Assembly (NCBI RefSeq): GCF_000165425.1 | Contig: NW_001799628.1 | Coordinates: 292,099-356,098 of the forward strand | Origin: Paramecium tetraurelia | Lineage: Eukaryota; Ciliophora; Oligohymenophorea; Peniculida; Parameciidae | DNA: 64,000 nt | Direction of reading: 5' to 3' | In this document: in pieces, positions 21,378-33,919 of the stretch | Position numbering within the stretch: position 1 is the stretch's first letter | How the letters are laid out: every line of letters begins with the position of its first letter | Position numbers and translations under genes: made by a program | The notes under the pieces: generated by a model | The model's input: the letters and a program-made list of their open reading frames with translations, nothing else | The model's database searches: none | What the model was told of the DNA's origin: nothing

Positions 21378-23973
21378 TCAATTTTACAGCGAAAATTTAT
21401 CGCCGTACTAAGCTTTAAGATTAATATTCAGCATTTTCAATCTCTCCTTTTTTACTTCAATAGGCTCTTGATTGTTCTAAAAGTTTTTAACATAGGGTGA
21501 TTTGTGTACCATACCTGGCAAAAGAATCTTATTGCCAAAATACGGCATTGACTTTTAATTCTTTTTGCCACTCATGACTCTTTCAAATCTCTACTATTGG
21601 TATTCTTAATGCAATTATTTAAGTTTCCTAAGACTAACTGAGTTCTATAGATCCCCTGAACTCTTATTGACACTTTCTCTACCACTCTCTAAATCCAATG
21701 ATCTATTCACATATTTTCCAATCGCAGATTTTCTTGATGAACTTGGAGGACGATATGATGGTGGTCTATTCAATCTAGTAGTGTATCTTTGAGCCATTCG
21801 ATATTTCAGAGGATTACCTATTAGATTGATATTTTTACTATTCAGACTTGTATTCTAAGTTTTGGGAGATTTTTGCAATTAAGTCATCTATAAGACAGGA
21901 GGTAACTTAAGATGAGACTTTTTTTTTTAGTGTTTGCTAAAATTACAACATATATGAGTACCTTTGTATAGCATAAGTTTATCCTCCTGTAATCAAATAA
22001 TAAGGAGAATCTACTCCAGGTAGACTTGGAACTATAAACTATAATTGAGAGTTACCTTTTTTTGGCCCATTTTGTTAACTAGATTTAGATTTTGCACTTT
22101 AAACATGTTTAGTTTATTATTGCTAATGAATTTAAGTTCTCAATTGTCTGACTTACTCATCTTGTATAGATTCCTGGTATCTTCTTCTTTTTTCGTAAAT
22201 TTGTAACTCAACATTTTCCTATGATATTCTAGTTAATTACTATCTTTAGTTCTCCCTATTTGAGGATTCCTTACAAATAAGTCTTTTAACTTAAATCAGG
22301 GATTTATTAGATCTACTTTTAAATATCAACTTTCTTGATGTCATATTCAAGTAATTGCTGTTTCATGTCATCTTCACTTTATTTGAGAATAGCTTTTTGT
22401 GTTTTGGCATTATCAATTTTCTCCATTATTTTTATCTAATCAAACTTATCCAAAGAGCGTCCCTTTTGATATTGCAGGAATCCTATATTCTGTTGAAAAT
22501 GATTTTGCTATTGTTCAATTTCGTATAAATTGTTTTTAGCCTCAATAATATCGGATATATTTTGATTGATCATAGATTCCAAATCATTGACTTATTATTT
22601 CAAAGTCATTATTGGGGGAACTGGAATAGTTTTTTAATTAAGAGATGGCAACCCTAATTAATAGATGTACTTGCTTACTTGTTTAAGGAGTAATGGAATT
22701 CAGTTGTTATTATTGAATCAATTACTTGAGTTCTTCATTTTCTTATCGTAGATTTTAAATTAACAGGGCATAATTACTGATATGATTTTATGCAACTAAG
22801 ACATTCCTATTGGCAACAGTTTTAATGTTCTTGGCTCTATTTGCATATACCAATGTATTGTAGGTTTCCTCAAAACTACTGACAGCTGGGGTAACATTAG
22901 AAATCATTACGGTTCTGCAATTACCACCTAGGGAGTCTTTCAACAATCTGGTTAATTTAGAATTTCTAAAAGGTATGAATGGATTTTTGATTCCTTTTTC
23001 ATTAGCTTCTGACAGTGATTAGATGCAATTGCCTAAAACTAACAACGATTTGTTGATATTTGCTCCCTCTATCATTCTTTGGCCTCTATTGTTTGTATTG
23101 GCAGCTCTTTCACTACCTGCTAAATCCACCAAACTGAATTTGCTTTGAATGATTTGTTCCTGTAATCCAGAGGCCTTGTCTTTGCATTCGACTTAAACTT
23201 ATAAGATAGCATGAGATCTAGATGACTCTTTGTTCGCATCGGTTGCCTCTTTGGATCGATTTCTATTTCCAACTTTTAAAAGGGACAAGACTTCAGTAAC
23301 TGTTTTAACTTCGATTTCAATGACACCAGCTATTTGTATTCCATTATTTTTGTCTTCTCTAATTTCTAAATTTTTATCTTCTGATGTCAATAAATCTCGT
23401 ATGTTCTCATTATAGATTTCAACGTAAGAGACCTTGAATTAAGTGTCTTTGAATCGATCCGATTGAGAGAAATTAAAAAGGGATTGCAATGCTCTGGGCA
23501 TCAAACCAACATCTTGTTAGGTTCCTATCATCCTATTGCTATCAATATACAGTATACGTAAAGGTTTTGCCAGAACCTGTTGCGCCATAGCAAAATACAG
23601 TGGTATTGAATCCTTCCAATACTCCCTCCAATAAAAACTCGGTGGTGTTTTCGTAGATCTTCTATTGAGGAGCCCATTGATCAAAAACAAAATCAAATGC
23701 AAAGTTAGTTTCCTTCAACCTATTTTTTCTTAATAACTATTCTATATCATGTCAATACTTCATCTTCTCTCTCCGATTCTGGATCCATCAACACTATCAT
23801 CTTGCCATCGAGTATTCGAATGGTTTCAAACTCTGAAACACCTCTTTCCTTCAAATTTAGAGGCCTGACTCTTATTGCTACCTAGAAGATAGAGAGATAA
23901 TTACTAGAATGTTGCTGGATCCATTTTTTAGTTCTTCCAAAAATTTATTTGTTTCATTCTCAAATTAATGCAT
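21378..23973 (-). CDS. Kinesin-8-like motor protein
   Basis: Start [15 protein letters not shown] at 23973; about seven tiny introns, the first ones 23 and 22 nt. The N-terminal 370 residues are a kinesin motor: [50 protein letters not shown] (P-loop; a 25-nt intron interrupts it), [15 protein letters not shown] (switch I), [11 protein letters not shown] (switch II), [13 protein letters not shown] and [25 protein letters not shown] followed by [15 protein letters not shown] is the kinesin-8 neck signature. The middle is coiled coil; the C-terminal 150 residues are basic and Ser/Arg-rich, likely a microtubule-binding tail. Kinesin-8 motors walk to plus ends and limit microtubule length, here possibly of cilia or spindle. 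Confidence 0.9.
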
Positions 23974-24088
23974 CAAATGTATTTATCAATATAATAATTA
24001 TGTAATTAATTACCAAAAATATTAAGAAATGAATAATGTCTTAGAATTTAATATTTATTTGAATTATTTCAATCAAACCATATCAAAA
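23974..24088. promoter_or_regulatory. 115-bp divergent spacer
   Basis: Lies between the start codons of the kinesin gene (minus) and the MORN-repeat gene (plus). No specific motif is evident. Confidence 0.35.
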
Positions 24089-25419
24089 ATGGGAAACTGT
24101 CAACAATGCACCAATTTTGGTCTAAGTAACTAGACACCTGAACTCAGAACAAAATAAACAAAACCCAAACAGAAACTCAATTTTACAAATAAGTTTACAC
24201 ATCAAAATATCAAGGGGCTAATTAAAATACAAGCCGCATTCAAAGGCTATTTGGCTAGAAAGTAGTATTTCAATGAAAACTTATTCATTAGATAATTTTC
24301 CCTTCTCTCCACATAATAGAAGTAAAGTTCACCGATCCATTATCACGACATCCAGGAATATGATGCCTCCGACGACTCTCCCAATCAGCCACAGTACTTG
24401 ATCATGAGAAAGAGCATGATATAGGAGTATTTGTTAGAGGAGGAAGAGGTGAATAAAAAATTTGTTGAAGCTATTTAATAATGTTAATCCAATTGTAATA
24501 AGGATATCACTGATAATTAAAGTTAGATCTCGGAAAGCAGCCCACCATCAAGTCTGATAAAATAATTCTCATTTGATATGTCTGCCCTTTGCTTTATTCC
24601 GAAAAGTAAGAATGATCAATTATTGACACTTACTCGATCATAGATCAAACTGCCAATCATCCTAATGATTAATGGAGCTTACTATGAGGGACAATGGAAT
24701 AATGGCAAAGCAAATGGCTTTGGTAAATACACAATGATTGATAACTCATCTTATGTGGGAGAATGGTTTAATAATAAAGCCCATGGTTTTGGTACTTTCT
24801 AATTACTGGACGGAGAAACCTTCAGAGGTCATTGGATTGAGAACGTGGTGGAAGGCTAGGGTAAGTATACCTTCGCAGATGGCACCTATTATGAAGGAGA
24901 ATGGAAGAATGATTTGCCAAATGGAATTGGAATTCAAACTTACTCCAATGGCTGGAGTTATGAAGGTACAACTTTTTTATATCTAAGAAAGGAAGTTTTC
25001 TCAATGGCATTAAGAATGGATAAGGAATATTAAGGTTTCCTGATGGTTCCATCTACGAAGGAACTTTTGAGGGAGATGTTCCTCAAGGAGTTGGTGCTCT
25101 CAAATTCCACGATGGCAGAAATTATACAGGGGATTGGAAAAATGGAGTCAAACATGGCAAAGGAATATTTAAATGGCCTGATGGATCCAAGTATGATGGA
25201 TACTATATCAATGATGAAAGAGAAGGATATGGAATTCTCTACTGGCCAAACGGTTAAAAATATCTAGGATTGTGGAAACAAGGATTATTCCATGGTAACG
25301 GATAAATTATGAAGCCTAATGGTACTTTAATAAGAGGAAAGTGGATTAAAGGTAAAAGAATTCAATCTAAATTAAACACCAATGCATCCGGAAAAACAAA
25401 AACATCTTAAATTGATTGA
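24089..25419 (+). CDS. MORN-repeat protein with IQ motif and N-myristoylation signal
   Basis: Two exons around a 26-nt intron at 24966-24991 (ends AAG; its removal restores YEGSFLNGIKNGQG). Start MGNCQQCTNFGLS: Gly2 followed by Cys residues is a classic myristoylation plus palmitoylation signal. Residues 50-70 (IKIQAAFKGYLARKQYF) are an IQ calmodulin-binding motif. From about residue 190 there are nine or so MORN repeats: YYEGQWNNGKANGFGKY, SYVGEWFNNKAHGFGTF, TFRGHWIENVVEGQGKY, YYEGEWKNDLPNGIG and so on to YLGLWKQGLFHGNG. MORN proteins act as membrane-cytoskeleton linkers. It is probably a cortical protein regulated by calcium/calmodulin. Confidence 0.9.
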
Positions 25420-25723
25420 ATATTTATGTCATTAGTTACTCAAATACATATTATTACTCTTAAAAGCTTTTCATCTATTAACTGAAATTATCAAAATTCC
25501 TTAATACTGATCAATAAATTTAAGGTTCGCCTTTCAAGATTGAATTTTCCTTTAGAATAATCCCTATGAATCTTATTAAAGTATATAATCCAGTATTTAT
25601 TATAAATAGTTAATTATTAACATAATTATCAACTATCTTTGACAAATGATTGAAGAACCTTACAAATAGGTTTTAAAATTTAATAGAAAAAAATATTTAG
25701 AATATTCTATTTAATTGTTGTAT
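25420..25723. other. Intergenic between convergent genes
   Basis: AT-rich; carries both 3' ends. No feature recognised. Confidence 0.4.
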
Positions 25724-26928
25724 TCATAATAATAACTCATGAATAAAACTTTCTGTTAATATGTTTACTTATTATCTCGTTAATCTAAGTAAATTATCAA
25801 GAAGTTAGGATGATTCAAAAGGTAAATCATTAGTGTATTGTTTTTATTATTTTGGTTCTCTTGCCAAGATTATGTTGTTTATTTTGATGTCCTTTCGGTT
25901 TAGAACTTTATCAATAATGTTATTTTATAATATCATCAAGTCTTGCAATTCTAATATTTAAGCATTTTGTTAAACAAATAGAGATGTAAAAGTAGATATC
26001 TGAGGTAACATTTATTCTATCTCCTTCATTTCTTTTTCAATATTTTGATATGCTATCAGTTAACTTTCCAAATTTACAATAGATTCTTATTATTTATAAT
26101 ATTCAGGTCTAATCATATCTAATTAGCTTTTTAATGATCTCATTATATCATCATTTTCCTCATCTCTGTAGTCCAATAGTTTCTAACTCTCTTTTAATTA
26201 CCCTAAACAAAAATATAGAATACTTCGTTAACACTGTAATTTAATCATTCATACTGATTATTTATAAACTTAATTTAGTGCTCTAACTTTATTCAAATCT
26301 TAGTTATTCATTTAAATGGTGATTCTACATTTATAAATGTTAATTCAATTAGATCAATGTCAATTTATCTCTTTCACTCCCATTTTATCCTTCAATAATT
26401 GACTATTCATGATAACGAGTATATCAGTACATTAGCTCTTCCTTTTTTTGGAGATATCTCACACTTTCTGCTTCTATTTGTGCTAGTAGGATTTCTGCTA
26501 TTGCAATCATGAGAAAATATATCAAATAAATTTTGGGCAGATGGCTATAAAGATTTAATGTTGGGATAAGCACTTTTCCTTTCTTTTTTTTCAGTAACCT
26601 AAAATAACAATATTTAAAATTCTTATACAAAATTTTGTAGATCGGTTTTGCATTTTCCATCTTCCAACAATTTCTAAACACTTTTTTTTCCTTATATCCT
26701 TTCAGTGTAATCAACCTTGCATTAAACACCCTTTTTCTTTTTTAATTACTCCTAATTAAATTTTGATTGTCTTTATGAAAGGATTTCTTCTAATTTTTTT
26801 AACATAGCTTAAGGTTTGAGTTACTTAGCAATTTCTTTTTTCTAAGAGTTCTGATTAAAGCTTGTTGATCTTTGAGTCTTAGACTAAGAAAATGTTGTAT
26901 ATTTTTGAAGCTAGTTTTCATTATCCAT
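25724..26928 (-). CDS. Hypothetical coiled-coil protein
   Basis: Start MDNENQLQKYTTFSQSKTQ at 26928. Four exons in my model: a 30-nt intron near 26585-26614, a 28-nt intron near 26408-26435 and a 19-nt one near 26183-26201 (the last is the least certain). The N-terminal third is basic (KKLEEILSQRQSKFNQEQL), the middle Ser/Asn-rich, and the last 200 residues are continuous coiled coil (LIQLNQHLQMQNHHLNEQL, DMIRPEYYKQQESIVNLES, IEKEMKEIEQMLPQI). No known family. A structural or scaffold role is plausible. Confidence 0.6.
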
Positions 26929-27039
26929 TTAACGAATTATATATTTTATACATTCTTTATATCAAGAAACTCTTGTTATTAATTTTATTATAAATCTATA
27001 CTAATGTAAGATAGTCAACACTAACACTTTCAATCAGAA

Positions 27040-27520
27040 ATGATTCCCACTCCTAACGATGACTTATTCTCTTATATAGTTAATCCTCCAACACGGGATT
27101 AATCGATGTAAGAAGAATCACCAAATTCAAAAGTGTCTCCACCTTAATAAACTGTTCACCATGTTCCTTTTCAACGACAGCCAAAACTAGAGAAGCCAGT
27201 TCATAATGCCCAATAAAACCAAATCAGTAAATTTTTGGATTATGATTGTAGTCTCACAAATAGATTCGAAACACCCAAGCATAATAACATGTGGTTATTG
27301 TTAACACTAAGTCCAAACGGTTATAAATTATGAGCCAGGTGCAGGAACTTACTTAATAGGAAGTTTATTGGCAATTGTAGGTCTTTGGTTTGGGTATGTA
27401 TAAAATTAAACTTAAAGTTGTTGTTTAATACCTTGCTTTATAGATGACTGCAAAGATGTAGTTCATTTATGTCCTTCATGTTAACACAAAATTGGAAAGA
27501 AGAGATTTATTTTTGATTGA
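27040..27520 (+). CDS. LITAF-domain membrane protein
   Basis: Three exons; introns at 27227-27251 (25 nt) and 27394-27417 (24 nt, ends AAG). Start MIPTPNDDLFSYIVNPPTR. The Pro/Gln-rich N-terminal half is followed by a LITAF domain: ITCGYCQHQVQTVINYEPG (first CxxC), a hydrophobic hairpin GTYLIGSLLAIVGLWFGCCL, then IPCFIDDCKDVVHLCPSCQ (HxCPxC). LITAF domains bind zinc with the two CxxC knuckles and dip into the cytosolic leaflet of late endosomes, the Golgi or the plasma membrane. Length (about 145 residues) is typical. Both zinc knuckles are intact. Confidence 0.9.
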
Positions 27521-27940
27521 ATAAAATAAGCGTCATGCCATTTTTAGATTCTAATTTTATTCTGTTTTATAATTACAATCAATTTATATACATCTTAATC
27601 TTTGTGGGCTTTAATGCTTATAAAAATAAGCATCATAGAGGTAATAATTTTAATTTTGGCTATTTCCATTTCATAATTATCCAACACATAGTTAATCCTA
27701 TAATTTCAAAAGGTTGTTATGTCAAAGTCTTTGTTTAATTATTATATTTTTTGGTGTAGCAATTCATCATCCTGAATATGATAGAAACGTTTAACTTTAA
27801 ATAGGAATAATGGGTATAATTAAATACTAATTAATACTTTTTGAGTATAAAAAAAATAAAATAAATAATAAAGCATTGAAAAATAGATTTCATGTATTTT
27901 ATTAACAAATACAATTAATAAAAGTATATTCTAAACAAAA
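27521..27940. other. Intergenic between convergent genes
   Basis: AT-rich. A hydrophobic open stretch at 27520-27740 has no start context or homology and is treated as chance. Confidence 0.4.
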
Positions 27941-30900
27941 TCATTGATTGTTCAAAGAGTAATTTAACAAAAACCTAGAATCTTTGTTTTCTAAAGAACT
28001 CCATTCCTAATTTTATGATTAGGCTAACCATATTTTATCGAGTATCTAATAAGTAAAGGATTTAATTACTTCAGAAATTGGAATAAATTATTTATAAGCT
28101 TTCTTCGTTATTTGTTTTGGTACTTCCTTTTTTTCTTCTATAATTATTTTCTCAGGTTAGTTTAAATTTACTTCTCCATTCATTGCTCTCTCAATTTATT
28201 ACCCTAATCCTTTTTCTTTTTCTACTGTCTAATTAGAATAATAAAATAATATACAATTTAGACATCTTTAGATAGTTCTTCTGGTTTTATTAGAATATCA
28301 TTACCAAAGATTTTAGTAATAATAATGTTGGCCAAACTTTAATAATCTCCAATTTATAACTCAAGGTTTTTCCAAATAAAAGAATGCATATTTTTTAAAT
28401 TGATTTGTTCAACCAAAAATGTTATCAAAAACTATTTAATTTCATGAAGGTCATTTGGTGTGAACTTAATGTATAATTTTGTTTCTGGTTCTATTATTGG
28501 ATGAAGTGATTTTTATTTCGCAATTTTAAGAGAGAGTTATTCCAATAGTATTTTTTGATTTGAATCACTGCATGTGTATTATGCATTAAAACGATTGAAA
28601 AAAGGTTGCAAACTGCTATTTATTAGTTTTTCTGGCTATTGTATAGTCATTACAATTCGGTGGTGATATTCTTCTAGTATACACTTTTCTAATTCTCCAG
28701 CAGTCAACAACAACAACTCATCATTTGTTAACTAATATTAAGTCTCAATTTTACTTTATGATAATTATAGATAACCTTTTTCTGTATCTTATCACCTCCA
28801 AGTCTCCAAGCTAAACACCCAGAACGATAAGGGACTCTTCCGCAACAATAGAGAAACTAAATATAGAGATTTCATCCTTACTATAAACATGAAGCAATCA
28901 TAAATATAACGTACTACGTATCTTAAAATTCCAAATACAATTATCAATATTGCAAAAACTGGAAACATCAACAAACAAAACAAACAAAAAGTTATTTCAA
29001 CCATTCCTATGATAATATCTATGAAAGCTCTGAATAATGGGATGAAAAAATGGATATAATCTATTTCGTTGTATTCTTTTCTTTCTGCTGTATCGACATC
29101 GTAAATTAGTAAACATACCATCCATCTATAATATTTAAAATGGTTTACTTAATTAATGTTACAAATCCTGCCCACATAAAAGAAGTTATGAAAAAAAAGA
29201 ATAAAAAGGTTGAGACAAATAATATTAACATGGGTTTCAAAATTAATGTACAGAATACTCCAACAAATAAGAATCGAAATATATAGACTTCAATTAAATT
29301 ACAGATTCTTAAACAACCTTTGCCAAACATATCTGAATCCTCAGACTCCTCAAATTCCCTTCTTGACTTTTCCATTCCTCTGTAAATCGATTTTAAGGTT
29401 GAACATATCGTCTCCACAAGTTCATCATCTGTAACCTCTCCAGTTTAAGTATTAATTTTTTAATCGTTATAAAATTTTTCTATTGAAAATAAAGCCATCA
29501 GCCCATAATGGCCATATATTCCAAATCGATAAAAAACACAATAGCTATTGACAATCAAGGTAAAATATAGTAAGCATAAACTAGAAAACTTCCAAAAGTA
29601 ATATGTAGAATTCACTTCGTAATAAATTATTTTCAACAGATAATATCCGTTTCCGCCTTAAAATACTGGATAAGGAGGTACAACTAGACGAACTCTAAAA
29701 TTATTTCAAATATAAACATATTAAAAACTATATTCGGCTTCTAAAATTGCTTTCTTGTCATCTCCTTTATGTCTTTTACTCTTTTTTTATACTTCTATTT
29801 ATTTTCATAAAATTCTAGATATATATTTCTATCTAGTATATTTTTTTGGGATAATTCTTAGATCATTTGATTTTAATACTGCTTTTTTAAGTTCTTCTAC
29901 TTCATCCTCAAAGCATCCTTTATATATATTGCCTTATGATCAGGTTTATTCAAAAAGAAAAAGTCTTTTTCATATTATTAAATCAATTAACCTTCATAGT
30001 TTGCCAATTCATTCTAGGGATTAAGATAAAGAATGATACCTTCAATAACTCTTCATAATATTTTTGTGATTAATAACATTCTAGGATTTCCAAAATCTAT
30101 TTAACTGCAGATTCAGGCAAATCAATGGAATTCTTCTTCATAAATCTTTATTGAGCATTTATGAGTTATTCACTTATGAGTTCATCAATCTCTTTATTTG
30201 AATCGTAAATAATTTGATATTTTTCTTAATATTTTCTAAATTCGTAGTTATTTTAATGATTTTTATTAATATGCATGTCACTCAATAAAGCTGCTATTTT
30301 CCAACAATCTTATTCAAAGTCTTTTAACTAATTCTTAATAAAATCCACTTTCAATTTTGTTGCAGATTATGTTTCTTGAGTATGAAAGAGAAATTAATAA
30401 ATAGCAAAATTTAAATTCTTATTTCTTAAAGATAATTACCTTTCCCTTTCCACTTAAAGTTATGCTGCTTTCGTGCTACTATCCCCTATCACTTCTCTAT
30501 ATCCTATAAAAAGTGATGGTATCAATAGTGATTTCTACAATATTTATACTATTTACTTTAACGATGATATAAATGCCATGCACTATTGAATAGTTCCATA
30601 ATTTATAAAAGTTTTCTTCATTGTAGATAAAATTTCCTAATCCATTTACACAATCTTAAGCCTTTAACATATCTTTATAAAAAGAGTTTCGAATATTCTT
30701 GGTTCCTTTTACTAACCATCTTGAAATAATCCATTTGTTTTTAGTATTTGTATTGTTATTCGATTACACATCGAAGGTTGCCTCCTTCCTTATTTATTCT
30801 AATTGATTTTCATTTAATTGGACATAGGGGACAAAATCATAGATATTAATTTCTCTTCGAATTTGATGTAGATCATTATCTCTTAAGATTACAATTTTTT

Positions 30901-31184
30901 TCTTAAAATATGAGGGTGGCAAATTAAATTGATGGTCTTGTTTAGAAAGAACCCAACTTTATCTAATAGGGGTTGTTTTTTAAACGAGCTCATTTGCAAT
31001 ACTTTTTAATGGTTATTAGATATTGTCATTTTATGATAATTCCTAATATTAAAAATATGATTACCTCTGTTTGAGCAAATCCTTTAAAATTAATTTCTCC
31101 TCTATGTGGTAAAACATAAAACATTTCATCATCAATATTAAAATTAAGATTTTTAACGAAGTATTGACTGATACCTTGCTGCAT
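27941..31184 (-). CDS. Large membrane protein of unknown family
   Basis: About 1,000 residues in roughly eleven exons. Start MQQGISQYFVKNLNFNIDD at 31184. The N-terminal 480 residues are soluble and helical (NIYDFVPYVQLNENQLEQI, TKNKWIISRWLVKGTKN). Near residue 510 comes RLVVPPYPVFQGGNGYYLL, followed by VYIFRFLFVGVFCTLILKP and MLILFVSTFLFFFFITSF (two spans), FCLFCLLMFPVFAILIIVF (a third span), then a striking CGRVPYRSGCLAWRLGGDK motif. The C-terminal 300 residues are soluble. Introns of 22-26 nt were identified around 28745-28767, 28880-28904 and 29122-29144. No known family fits. It could be a channel-associated or cortical membrane protein. Confidence 0.65.
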
Positions 31185-31239
31185 TTAAATGAAAATATAT
31201 ATTTTATGTATTTTTAATAATTCAAAAGATAGTCAACAT

Positions 31240-33466
31240 TCAGTGCTTTCTTCTTCCCACATCTTAAGACTTTTTACTTCTCAATTACCTCGTTTATCTG
31301 AAAGCAACTTTAGGAATGGGCTTTTAATTTGTACTTCTATTTTTGGCACTTACTTATTCTGCTGTTATTTGCTTTTTCTTCGTAATTTCTTGTTTTTTGT
31401 TTTTTATACTTTTTTTTGATATTTTTTTGTTGATTTTACGAGGATTCTTAATTAAAGAATTTCTACTCTCCCTCCTTGTAGTAGTAGGTTATTTATTAGT
31501 ATTATTCAAATTTTTATTGGATATAACAGCCTTTGATTTTCCTTTTTGAACTTGTACTTCTTTAGTTGATTATTTTTATTAACTTTTTTTCACTTCCTAA
31601 TTTTATTGTGTTGACACCTTCTTCAGACTTTTACTGCTCTCATTTGTTTTGGTTGAATTTCTGCTTCTCATAATAACTTTATTTTCAGGACTTTTCTAAG
31701 TCACTCTAATTGGAGCATCGACAGATTGAGATCGATTTTTTTTATTTGAAATTTATTTTTTTTATTAAATTTGACTAGGATTCGACTTAATAGATTAAAC
31801 ACTTATACTTCTGGTTTTTGCCTAAACAACTGATTATTATATAGATTATTATTTATTTTATACATTTTTTGATTATTTTTGTTAACTTACTTGTTTTTAT
31901 TTTTGGTTAGAGCGACTTAAATTTTTTTATTAAACCACAACCTATTGTTGTTTCTTAGACAATTTATTGTCCTTGATTTCTTGCTTTTGGGTTTTAGGAT
32001 TTAATTTTGTAGTTGATGCTTTTTATGCCTCAGAATATAGAGTGTCTTTACTTCTACCCTATCTTCTGAGGATAGGTAATTCTTATATTTCTTAGTTTTT
32101 TTGTTTAGATTACTTATCTTCTTTTGATTTTTGTTATTAAGATGTCTTTATTGTAGGTTTATCTGCAGATTTTTCATCAACTTATTTCTTAACTCTTTTA
32201 CTTATAGGCTTCTCTAATTTAACATCTGAGTTAGGTGTTTTGGCAGTCCTTTTTTGCAGAACCTATTAAATACTCTAAACATTATCTTTTTATTTTTAAA
32301 CCTCTTTAGCAGATTTTATTGATTTTTCAAGTGAAACTTATTTACTTGTTTATTTTACATCAACTTAAGATCGACTTGATTATTGTTTTTAGTTTTTTGA
32401 TTTCTCTTATTTAACTTATTATTTTTAGGGTTTAGTCACATTGTTTTTATTGGGTCTAGCTTAAATTTTTGATTATTTACTAGATTCTGGAAGGTGAGAG
32501 TTGCTCTTGTTTTCTTAGGGTTATAATTTTTTGGGTTGAGACATCAATTTTTTTTTTTATACTTGTGTCGTTTCTTTAGCGTTGTTTTTTTCATCTTCTT
32601 ATGAATCATTTTAGTTTATTTACTTATCATCTTTTTCGTTTTCTTAGAAAATTTATTCAGGAGGGGTTGAATCAAAACCACTACTTGAATCAACTTCTTA
32701 AAATGATTATTTGAAATATGTTTCCTCGAATTCCTTAACCATTTCTTTCACTTTTCTTAGTTTTTTCTTTGGGAACCACTTTGCATCCTTACCAGTCCTA
32801 CCCTTAAACCTGACCAAATACTCCTTCTTTCCATTGGTACGTTTTATTCCTATGATGATATCGATCTAATCTATTTCGTCTTGCTCCTCCTCTATCTTTT
32901 GTATAAATTTTAAGTCTTTTGGCTTTTCATTCTACTGAGTCAAGTAATGCTCATAGTCTGCAATATATTCTTCTATCGAGGCCTATAGAAAGTAGATATG
33001 TATATATGGTACCTTGATAGTGTCCTCGCAATTTTATTATGCTTTCTATCCATAGATTTACTTTTCCTCAATACTTAACTCATCCCATAATTATTGAAGA
33101 TTAGTTAACCCCCTATCTACTCCTTTATCCTAGAAAAACAACACTGATCCGTCAGCCTTCTTTTTCTTAATGAGGTTAGAAATAGAATGATATTGGCGGA
33201 GCAATTTTTCATAGAGTTCGTCATCCTTCTTTGATAATCGAAAATATTCTAACATCTAACATAATTGTACCATCTTTGAGTTCCTTTTCCAAGTTTTCCC
33301 ATTATCTTTTAGCCGACTCAGAATTGTGAGATAGACTCTTATCATTGCATGCTTATTCATAATTCCCTGCAAATCTTTCATAAGCAGAAATAGGTTTTTT
33401 TGGAGGTTGAACATATTATGATTCTCGAAATAGCTTAAACAACTCTTACACATAGCCATCTTCCAT
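31240..33466 (-). CDS. HMG-box plus chromodomain nuclear protein with long Lys/Gln tail
   Basis: Three exons; a 22-nt intron near 33249-33270 and a 30-nt one near 32981-33010. Start MEDGYVQELFKLFRESQY at 33466. Residues 20-90 are an HMG box: PPKKPISAYERFAGNYEQ, SAKRQWENLEKELKD, then SKKDDELYEKLLRQYH. A second weaker HMG-like block ends LWDELSIEEKQIYGQKAQQ. Residues 200-255 are a chromodomain: IDQIDIIIGIKRTNGKKEYL, VRFKGRTGKDAKWFPKKKL, VKEMVKEFEETYF. About 480 residues of Lys/Gln/Ser/Asn low complexity follow. An HMG box bends DNA and a chromodomain reads methyl-lysine or nucleic acid. The N-terminal frame used here differs from the obvious one at 33459, which lacks HMG similarity. Confidence 0.8.
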
Positions 33467-33919
33467 CTTTATAAGAAAATGAATTTTATTGGTTAATTAA
33501 TATTAAATTAGAATTTTTTGATTTTTGATTAATTTTGGGAAAATAATTTGAATAATTCAATATTATTTGAATTAATTACCAAAGCCTAATGGTATATTTA
33601 TATGATCTTAATATTGTATTATAAATCATACGCTTATCCATATTGAATATCCAAGGATTTTGTTAACCCATAGACAGTTAGATTTAATTAAAGATTGACA
33701 CATGCTATTTGAATGGTTTCCTAGTATTATTATTCAAAATAATGTGCTCATTACATGAATAACAATTTATTTTAGAAGAAAACTATCATCTATATATTAT
33801 AAATGAACTACAGAAAATTATAAAGATAAATTATTTATTTGAATTTGTATATGTAAATTGTTTGATTGTTAATCATTATTAACACAAATAATGATTTTAA
33901 TTCTTAAAATATATAAGAT
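33467..33919. other. Intergenic, AT-rich
   Basis: Upstream of the HMG/chromo gene and downstream of the hybrid-kinase gene stop. No element recognised beyond A/T runs. Confidence 0.4.

Noticed and set aside
27240..27256. Apparent 16-nt intron in the LITAF gene
   Set aside because: A 25-nt intron at 27227-27251 restores the same frame with a normal size and TAG acceptor.
27517..27738. Hydrophobic plus-strand frame after the LITAF gene
   Set aside because: No start context, no homology; composition matches A/T-rich spacer.
33256..33459. Minus-strand frame starting MAMCKSCLSYFENHNMF
   Set aside because: The alternative frame from 33466 over the same DNA gives a recognisable HMG box, so this frame is a shadow.
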